From positions 4,679,501 to 4,743,500 of the forward strand of contig NZ_CP023317.1 in assembly GCF_009497655.1 (NCBI RefSeq): a stretch of 64,000 bases of DNA. Direction: 5' to 3'. Every line of letters starts with the position of its first letter. Positions within the stretch are counted from its first letter, which is position 1. A program made the translations under genes and the position numbers. The notes beneath the pieces were generated by a model that was given only the letters and a program-made list of their open reading frames with translations, ran no database searches and was not told the origin of the DNA. Below are positions 58,717-64,000 of this stretch, piece by piece. This stretch comes from Priestia megaterium (GTDB taxonomy: Bacteria; Bacillota; Bacilli; Bacillales; Bacillaceae_H).

Positions 58717-61095
58717 TTAATTGCGCAGTGGCTTTCCTTTAACTAACATGTGCTGCATACGTTCTTGAGACTTCGCTTCTCCAACAAGGCTTAAAAATGC
58801 TTCTCTCTCTAAATCAAGCAAATACTCTTCATCCACTTCGGAACCAAACGCTACGCGTCCTCCAGCTAATACAAATGCTAACTTACTAGCAATTTTGTAA
58901 TCATGTTCTGATATATATCCTGAATATTTCATGGATTGAGCTCCTAGCAGCAACGTTGCATATCCTGTTTCTCCAACGACAGGAACTTTAGTTTTTACAG
59001 GCGGTTTATAGCCCGTGTCGTGTAAAGCAAGGACTGAGTTCTTTGCATCATTCAGCAAGTGATCTCCGTTTACACTGATAGCATCATGGAGGTTTAAAAA
59101 GTTTAGCTGCCTAGCTTCTGCAGCAGAAGTAGATACTTTTGCAGTAGCAATTGTTTCAAATGTTTTATTGGCAATTTGCTGAAGATCGAGCGTTACACCG
59201 TTCGGTAAACCATTTAGCTGTTTGATATAAAGCTCCTTGTTACCTCCTCCGCCAGGAATTAACCCGACTCCTACTTCTACAAGGCCCATGTAAGTTTCAG
59301 CAGAAGCTTGGATTTTAGCTGACGGTAAGCAAATTTCTGCTCCGCCTCCAAGAGTCATCGCAAATGGAGCTGCAACAACCGGCTTTTCGTTATATTTCAC
59401 CTTCATCATTGCCTGTTGAAATTGTTTAATGACAAGCTCAACTTCAAAATAATTGTCATCTTGTGCTTCCATCAAAATCATAGCTAAGTTAGCGCCAACG
59501 CAGAAATTTTTTCCTTGGTTTCCTATGACCATCCCCTTATAATTCTTGTTCACTTCTTCAAGAGACTGATTCAATAAGCTGATAATATCTAGCCCAATCG
59601 CATTGTTAGGAGAAGTAAACTGCAGGCATGCCACATCATCTCCTAAATCAATTAAGCTCGCTCCGCTGTTTTCTAAAATGACATTATTTTGAGAGCGTAA
59701 AGATGACAGGTGGATCACCTTTTTATTTTCTTTTACTGCTTTATACTCATCCTCTTCGTAGTAAAGCGTTTGACCTTCCATTTCTTTATAAAAGCTTGTA
59801 AATCCATTTTCCTGCATTTGTTTTACCCACTGCGGGATGGCTAAGCCAGACTGCTCCATCTTCTCAATTGATTTTTCTAAACCAATTGCATCCCACGTTT
59901 CAAAAGGACCCATTTTCCAGCCAAATCCCCACTTCATAGCTTGATCAATGGCGACGATATCGTCGGCGATTTCATTTTTCAACTGTGCTGCATACACAAG
60001 AACGGGGCTGATAATGTTCCAAAGAAGCTGTCCAGCACGATCATCAGAATATATAAGCGCTTTCATTTTGTTTTGCAGCCCTTTTGCCTGCTTACTTAAT
60101 TCGGTAGAAGCTGTTTTTAACTTCTTTCTTTCGACGTATTGAAGTGTATTAGGATCAAGTTCTAAAATTTCCTTGCCTTTCTTTAAAAAGAAGCCTTGCC
60201 CCGACTTGCTTCCCAGCCAGCCATTTTCCTGCATTTGTTTCATAAATAAAGGCACGTCGAATACCTCTTTTTCTTTGCCTTCCACTTTGTCAAACACATT
60301 GTTGGCCACATGAATAAATGTGTCTAGTCCCACTACGTCTAACGTTCGAAACGTTGCGCTTTTTGGTCTTCCAATTAAGGGACCCGTCACAGAGTCAACT
60401 TCTCCCACGCTGTAATTACCTTTTAACATTTCTTGAACGGTCACAAGTAAACCGTACGTACCGATACGGTTGGCGATAAAGTTAGGCGTATCTTTTGCAA
60501 TAACTACTCCTTTACCCAATACATCTTCACCAAACGTTTTCATATATTCAACAATTTCTGATTTTGTGTCATGAGTTGGAATAATTTCTAATAACTTTAA
60601 ATAACGAGGTGGATTAAAAAAGTGCGTTCCTAAGAAATGCGCTTTAAAATCTTCTGAGCGTCCTTTAGCCATTTCGTGGATCGATATTCCTGAAGTATTT
60701 GAACTTACAATACTTCCTTTTTTTCGTACGCCGTCAATTTTTTCAAACAACTGCTGTTTAATATCAAGGCGTTCCACTACTACTTCAATGATCCAATCGC
60801 AGTCGCTTAACTGCTGTAAATGATCTTCAAGGTTTCCCGGCGTAATTAACGATAGTGACGACTTCGACGTTAAAGGTGCCGGTTTTTGCTTCGTTAATTT
60901 AGCTAAAGCAGTTGTGCTCAACCGATTTCTGACTTGCCTATCTTCAAGCGTTAGCTGTTTTTTTTTCTCGTCTGGTGTTAATGAAGCTGGAACCACATCT
61001 AGCAAAAGCGTTGGAATTCCTACATTCGCTAAATGAGCTGCAATTCCAGAGCCCATAACTCCTGAACCTAAAACGGCGGCTTTTTTTATGTTCAT
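58717..61095 (-). CDS. fadN: 3-hydroxyacyl-CoA dehydrogenase / enoyl-CoA hydratase FadN
   Basis: 792-residue bifunctional beta-oxidation enzyme. The N-terminal dehydrogenase has NAD motif GSGVMGSG at residues 10-17, a second dehydrogenase domain lies mid-protein, and the C-terminal crotonase half carries FCVGANLAM and TLGGGAEICL. It is first gene of the operon, and its promoter region carries a FadR-type palindrome. ATG 61095 is used; the upstream ATG gives four extra residues. Confidence 0.95.
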   Translation of the reverse strand: MNIKKAAVLGSGVMGSGIAAHLANVGIPTLLLDVVPASLTPDEKKKQLTLEDRQVRNRLSTTALAKLTKQKPAPLTSKSSLSLITPGNLEDHLQQLSDCDWIIEVVVERLDIKQQLFEKIDGVRKKGSIVSSNTSGISIHEMAKGRSEDFKAHFLGTHFFNPPRYLKLLEIIPTHDTKSEIVEYMKTFGEDVLGKGVVIAKDTPNFIANRIGTYGLLVTVQEMLKGNYSVGEVDSVTGPLIGRPKSATFRTLDVVGLDTFIHVANNVFDKVEGKEKEVFDVPLFMKQMQENGWLGSKSGQGFFLKKGKEILELDPNTLQYVERKKLKTASTELSKQAKGLQNKMKALIYSDDRAGQLLWNIISPVLVYAAQLKNEIADDIVAIDQAMKWGFGWKMGPFETWDAIGLEKSIEKMEQSGLAIPQWVKQMQENGFTSFYKEMEGQTLYYEEDEYKAVKENKKVIHLSSLRSQNNVILENSGASLIDLGDDVACLQFTSPNNAIGLDIISLLNQSLEEVNKNYKGMVIGNQGKNFCVGANLAMILMEAQDDNYFEVELVIKQFQQAMMKVKYNEKPVVAAPFAMTLGGGAEICLPSAKIQASAETYMGLVEVGVGLIPGGGGNKELYIKQLNGLPNGVTLDLQQIANKTFETIATAKVSTSAAEARQLNFLNLHDAISVNGDHLLNDAKNSVLALHDTGYKPPVKTKVPVVGETGYATLLLGAQSMKYSGYISEHDYKIASKLAFVLAGGRVAFGSEVDEEYLLDLEREAFLSLVGEAKSQERMQHMLVKGKPLRN

Positions 61096-61123
61096 AATTA
61101 TCCCCACATCCCCTTTGATATAT

Positions 61124-61141
61124 TGAATGAATGGTCATTCA
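61124..61141. promoter_or_regulatory. FadR operator of fadN
   Basis: TGAATGAATGGTCATTCA fits the Bacillus FadR consensus TGAATGAMTANTCATTCA except one base. It lies about 30 bases before the fadN start and about 45 bases past the predicted promoter, where FadR would block elongation or a second promoter. Long-chain acyl-CoA releases FadR in the family. Confidence 0.85.
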
Positions 61142-61184
61142 TTTTATGTGTAAAAAAAGAGAGTCACTGTTAATCTCTGTTTTT

Positions 61185-61213
61185 ACTATAAAGCATTTTT
61201 TAAATTTTCGCAA
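61185..61213 (-). promoter_or_regulatory. Predicted SigA promoter of fadN
   Basis: Minus strand -35 TTGCGA, 17-base spacer, -10 TATAGT. Confidence 0.6.
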
Positions 61214-61282
61214 TATATTCACAATATTATCTCTAACTATTTTTAATGTGTTTGGTTATCTTAATACACAGGAGGTGATTTT

Positions 61283-61432
61283 GTGAGTAAATTAAAGAAA
61301 GATCCATCTTCAGCAGGCGTAAGCGCAGCAAGCGTTAAAGGAAATGCTGGACCGGTTAATGAACCGCACGGACGCGGCAAAAAGACATCTCAAAACCAGC
61401 AGTACACAAAGCATAATACACAAGGACATTAA
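61283..61432 (+). CDS. yuzL: YuzL-family small protein
   Basis: 49-residue basic, hydrophilic protein starting with GTG after AGGAGGTGATTTT. KDPSSAGVSAASVKGNAGP is the YuzL family core, and the tail is rich in Gln, Asn, Thr and His. YuzL proteins are small conserved Bacillus proteins of spore-like composition; function unknown. It lies between fadN and the proline-dehydrogenase gene, as in B. subtilis, with its own terminator. Confidence 0.88.
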   Translation: MSKLKKDPSSAGVSAASVKGNAGPVNEPHGRGKKTSQNQQYTKHNTQGH

Positions 61433-61435
61433 CCT

Positions 61436-61475
61436 CAAAATCGAACATGAGTAATCGAATCATGTTCGATTTTTG
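61436..61475 (+). terminator. Terminator of yuzL
   Basis: AAATCGAACATGA-loop-TCATGTTCGATTT followed by TT. Confidence 0.9.
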
Positions 61476-61511
61476 ACTATTTCTTATTCTGTCATCACGA
61501 CCATTTCATGG

Positions 61512-62429
61512 TTATTTTTTTACGATTCCTTTTAAGACAAATGCGACATTTGCAGGTCTTTCTGCAAGGCGCCTCATAAAGTACCCATACCAGTCCGTTC
61601 CATAAGGAACGTACACTCTCATTTGATATTGTTCTGCTACGAGCTGAACCTGCCTTTCTGGTCGAATACCGTATAGCATCTGGAATTCAAACTGATTCAT
61701 TGAAATTCCATGCTTTTTAACAAACTCTTTTGTATACTGAATGATTCGTTCATCATGAGTAGCAACTGCTGTGTAGTGACCGTTTAATAAATGAAGTCCA
61801 ATTATGTTTTTGAAGTTTTCGTCTACGTCTTCTTTATCAGGAAAAGCCACGTCTGCCGCTTCTTTGTACGCTCCTTTTACTAACCTTAATTTAGGAGCAT
61901 AAGCATCTAATTCGCGAACGTCACTTTCTGTTCGATATAAGTATGCCTGAAGTACCGTCCCTACGTGGTCATACTCACTTTTTAATTGTTTAAACAGCTT
62001 AATCGTCTTGCTGCATCGCTTATAATCTTCCATATCAATCGTCACGAACACGCTATATTTTTCCGCTTCATTTAGAATATGACGCATATGATGAAGCGCC
62101 AGATCTTCAGAAATATCAAGTCCCATAGACGTTAATTTCAAAGAAATTTCTGAATCTAACCTTTCTTTGTGTATAAGATGGATGGCCTTTATGCATTGAG
62201 CCACAGCATTATTGACTTCAGCTTCACTTTCCACAAACTCTCCGAGATAATCAATCGTTACTTTTAATCCCTGTTCATTTAGCTTTTTTATCACACTAAC
62301 AGCTTCATCGATGGTTTCCCCTGCAACAAACCTTGCTGCCCCAAAACGTAAACCATAGCGCTTAGCCAGCTTTGTTAACTTTTTGCTTTTTGATAACAAT
62401 AAAAAAAAGTTTCTTATCGTTTGTTCCAA
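61512..62429 (-). CDS. fadM: Proline dehydrogenase-like FadM/YusM
   Basis: 305-residue FAD-dependent proline dehydrogenase fold (PutA proline-oxidase barrel). Conserved blocks: DYLGEFVES, TIDMEDY, RLVKGAYKE, ATHDE and QMLYGIRPE, which bind FAD and proline. It is collinear with B. subtilis YusM. It may oxidise proline to pyrroline-5-carboxylate. It starts with TTG after GGGGGG. Confidence 0.88.
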   Translation of the reverse strand: MEQTIRNFFLLLSKSKKLTKLAKRYGLRFGAARFVAGETIDEAVSVIKKLNEQGLKVTIDYLGEFVESEAEVNNAVAQCIKAIHLIHKERLDSEISLKLTSMGLDISEDLALHHMRHILNEAEKYSVFVTIDMEDYKRCSKTIKLFKQLKSEYDHVGTVLQAYLYRTESDVRELDAYAPKLRLVKGAYKEAADVAFPDKEDVDENFKNIIGLHLLNGHYTAVATHDERIIQYTKEFVKKHGISMNQFEFQMLYGIRPERQVQLVAEQYQMRVYVPYGTDWYGYFMRRLAERPANVAFVLKGIVKK

Positions 62430-62546
62430 AGCAACCCCCCGCCTTCACTTGTCATACACCTCACAAATTTTATCTAATTATCATTAATTTTACCATTTTA
62501 TCAACCAGATAGATAGGCACCCTTCATTAACATATGCACACTAGAT

Positions 62547-62611
62547 CAAAAAGCTACCTGGAGCTTTTTTGATAAAAAAACATTCATCAGCTTCGTGATG
62601 AATGTTTTTAT
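62547..62611 (-). terminator. Tandem terminators of yusU
   Basis: Two adjacent minus-strand hairpins: AAACATTCATCA-CGAAG-CTGATGAATGTTT (62575-62611) and AAAAAGCTCC-AGGT-AGCTTTTT (62547-62571). Confidence 0.82.
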
Positions 62612-62865
62612 TCTGGTTTTCGCTGTGACGCTCGATGCGCTTCATTCAGCTCTTTTATTTCCTTCACAATTTCAATCATTTCCGCTTTTGCGTCTGGATA
62701 TAATTGATTCCAATGCTTTGTTAAAGGCGGCATAGATTTTGAGATATGGTTGTAAAGTGCCCACATTTTCACTTTTTCCTGCAGCTGTTCATCACTTTCT
62801 CCAACCATTAGTTCCGTATACTTTTCAATCAAACCGTCGAATTGCTCTTGAAAGGTTTTACTCAT
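62608..62865 (-). CDS. yusU: DUF2573-type protein YusU
   Basis: 85-residue helical charged protein matching B. subtilis YusU in position and layout (FDGLIEKYTEL, LYNHISKSMPPL). It overlaps the reductase gene by eight bases and would be last in the siderophore operon. Function unknown. Confidence 0.82.
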   Translation of the reverse strand: MSKTFQEQFDGLIEKYTELMVGESDEQLQEKVKMWALYNHISKSMPPLTKHWNQLYPDAKAEMIEIVKEIKELNEAHRASQRKPE

Positions 62866-63640
62866 GCGCAGTCACTCCTTTCTTTGGTTTACAAATAACC
62901 GGACACGTTCGACAATAAGTCTCTTTATCTCCTGTTTGGTAGGACAAACAGCACGTTTTTCGTACTCTTATCTCCTGCTTTTGTTTCTCTATATATTGAG
63001 GAGGTGAACTGTACCGAGCAAGCGGATTGTTATGATATGAACCAAAGTGACGTCCCTCAGCTTCTTCTAACACGTATCGTAAATTCTTTTGCACTTTCAC
63101 ATTGTCTATTTCTTCGTTTGCTAAAAGCAAATCATAAAGCCAGTGAATATAAACAGCTACGTTTTCCCACAGCGTCAGCTTTGAGATTTTTGTCACTTTA
63201 CGCAGTACTGACCACATCGGCTCAATTTGATGAGCAAACAATTCATCAAGAAGTTCATCAAGAAGAATTTCGCGATTATCCTCTGTTACTTCTGTCGTCT
63301 CAATTTCTGAGATAAACACTTTTGGAAGCCACATCGTTTCAACTTGTTCGGTATGCAAAGATACATTTTTAGTCGATACATTTATCTTTTTTTGAAACAC
63401 AATAAATGAATACAAAGCCGCAACCACAACAAAACTATACCGCTTTGCTAACATTGAAGCAGCTGCTCTCAAACTAGCGGCCTCCATCGTCTCTTGAATC
63501 CATAATAGCTGCACCTTCACCTTACTTTCATCCATGCAGCTGGCAGGAGAAAACCTGTACAGCGAGTTATCTTTAAACGTACAGCGGAATTTTTCTGCTA
63601 ACTCGCTTTGCTCATTCCTACTGAGCATGCTGCGTTTCAA
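62858..63640 (-). CDS. FhuF-like ferric siderophore reductase
   Basis: 260-residue protein with the C-terminal cysteine set CC-x11-C-x2-C (CCL...CRTC), typical of FhuF-type [2Fe-2S] siderophore reductases. It overlaps the ATPase gene by 23 bases, implying coupling to siderophore import. TTG 63640 is used but the ribosome binding site is weak, so the start is uncertain. I do not recall it at this position in B. subtilis. Confidence 0.75.
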   Translation of the reverse strand: MKRSMLSRNEQSELAEKFRCTFKDNSLYRFSPASCMDESKVKVQLLWIQETMEAASLRAAASMLAKRYSFVVVAALYSFIVFQKKINVSTKNVSLHTEQVETMWLPKVFISEIETTEVTEDNREILLDELLDELFAHQIEPMWSVLRKVTKISKLTLWENVAVYIHWLYDLLLANEEIDNVKVQKNLRYVLEEAEGRHFGSYHNNPLARYSSPPQYIEKQKQEIRVRKTCCLSYQTGDKETYCRTCPVICKPKKGVTAHE

Positions 63641-64000
63641 CTCGCAGCTTATTCACAATACATCGTCCGCGCCCATGAGGAATACAAAGAGGCGTTCCAA
63701 ATAACGGATCAACCGTCACTTCACAGTTCATATTAAAGACTCGCTGTACTAAATCGCAGTTAATGACTTCTTCTGGTCTTCCCTGTGCATAGATTTTTTT
63801 ATCTTGAAGCGCCACAATATGATGAGCATAGCGGCAAGCTAAGTTTAAATCATGCAGCACCATTACGATGGTACGATTTTCTTTTTCATTCAGTTCAAAC
63901 AACAAGTCCAAGATCTCAATTTGATGCGTCATATCTAAATATGTTGTCGGTTCATCAAGTAAAATAATATCTGTATCTTGCGCTAGTGTCATGGCAATCC
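63618..64000 (-). CDS. yusV: Iron-siderophore ABC ATPase YusV (3' part)
   Basis: C-terminal part of an ABC ATPase cut by the window end. Walker B (IILLDEPTTYLDM) and the H-loop (VMVLHDLN) are visible, and the tail matches siderophore importers of the FecE/FepC type. The frame is open to base 64000, so about 140 N-terminal residues with Walker A lie outside. In B. subtilis YusV energises several siderophore uptake systems. Confidence 0.9.
   Translation of the reverse strand, partial: IAMTLAQDTDIILLDEPTTYLDMTHQIEILDLLFELNEKENRTIVMVLHDLNLACRYAHHIVALQDKKIYAQGRPEEVINCDLVQRVFNMNCEVTVDPLFGTPLCIPHGRGRCIVNKLRVETQHAQ

Noticed and set aside
63004-63315. 103-codon frame antisense to the FhuF-like gene
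   Set aside because: Antisense shadow without start signal.

Overview
The window is a stretch of conserved chromosomal backbone from an AT-rich, endospore-forming Bacillaceae bacterium. Strong AGGAGG-type ribosome binding sites, many TTG and GTG starts, an S-box (SAM) riboswitch, and spore-associated genes (kapB/kapD, yutH, yutC, lytH, yunB, yuzL) all point that way. Protein sequences and gene order closely follow the Bacillus subtilis yug-yui-yum-yut-yun-yur(suf)-yus region. The lengths and local rearrangements suggest a Bacillus/Priestia megaterium-like species; that species guess rests on memory, not on a search. No rRNA, tRNA, prophage, insertion sequence or CRISPR array was seen.

Layout. 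1-5654: seven-gene Mrp Na+/H+ antiporter operon (mrpA cut at its 5' end by the window edge). 5665-16173: yug/kap block: Fe-dependent alcohol dehydrogenase, S1-domain stress protein, alaR-alaT alanine synthesis pair, PatB C-S lyase, a Cu/Zn-SOD-like lipoprotein, kapB, kapD, a hotdog thioesterase, an HD-domain protein and several small proteins. 16191-24597: yui/yum block: NhaC-type transporter, leucyl aminopeptidase, 3D-domain cell-wall protein, type II NADH dehydrogenase and ferredoxin-NADP reductase. 24608-32285: Fe-S scaffold/carrier proteins, dapF, small thioredoxin-like proteins, and the hom-thrC-thrB operon. 32287-38285: 2-hydroxyacid dehydrogenase, spore-coat-type YutH, PgpA, HAD phosphatase and small conserved unknowns. 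38325-44571: lipoyl synthase, LytH spore peptidase, an NSS amino-acid symporter with its 38-residue partner peptide, and the yun genes. 44673-50474: sufCDSUB Fe-S assembly operon and yurZ. 50596-53465: metNPQ methionine importer under a SAM-I riboswitch. 53556-62429: yusE-I, gcvH, the fadN-fadA-fadE beta-oxidation operon with a FadR box, yuzL and a proline-dehydrogenase-like gene. 62608-64000: yusU, a FhuF-like reductase and a siderophore ABC ATPase cut by the window end.

Shared themes are cation homeostasis (Mrp, NhaC-type), Fe-S cluster and lipoyl biogenesis (ErpA, YutI, SufCDSUB, LipA, GcvH), sulfur and methionine traffic (PatB, MetNPQ, S-box), aspartate-family amino acids (DapF, Hom, ThrC, ThrB), flavin redox enzymes and sporulation.

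I found no large undescribed multi-gene system. The most unusual pieces are a GC-rich dispersed-repeat-like element between yutC and lipA, a Cu/Zn-SOD-like lipoprotein lacking one copper ligand, a TTG-started orphan next to yumC, structured intergenic regions without genes, and kapB without kinB beside it.
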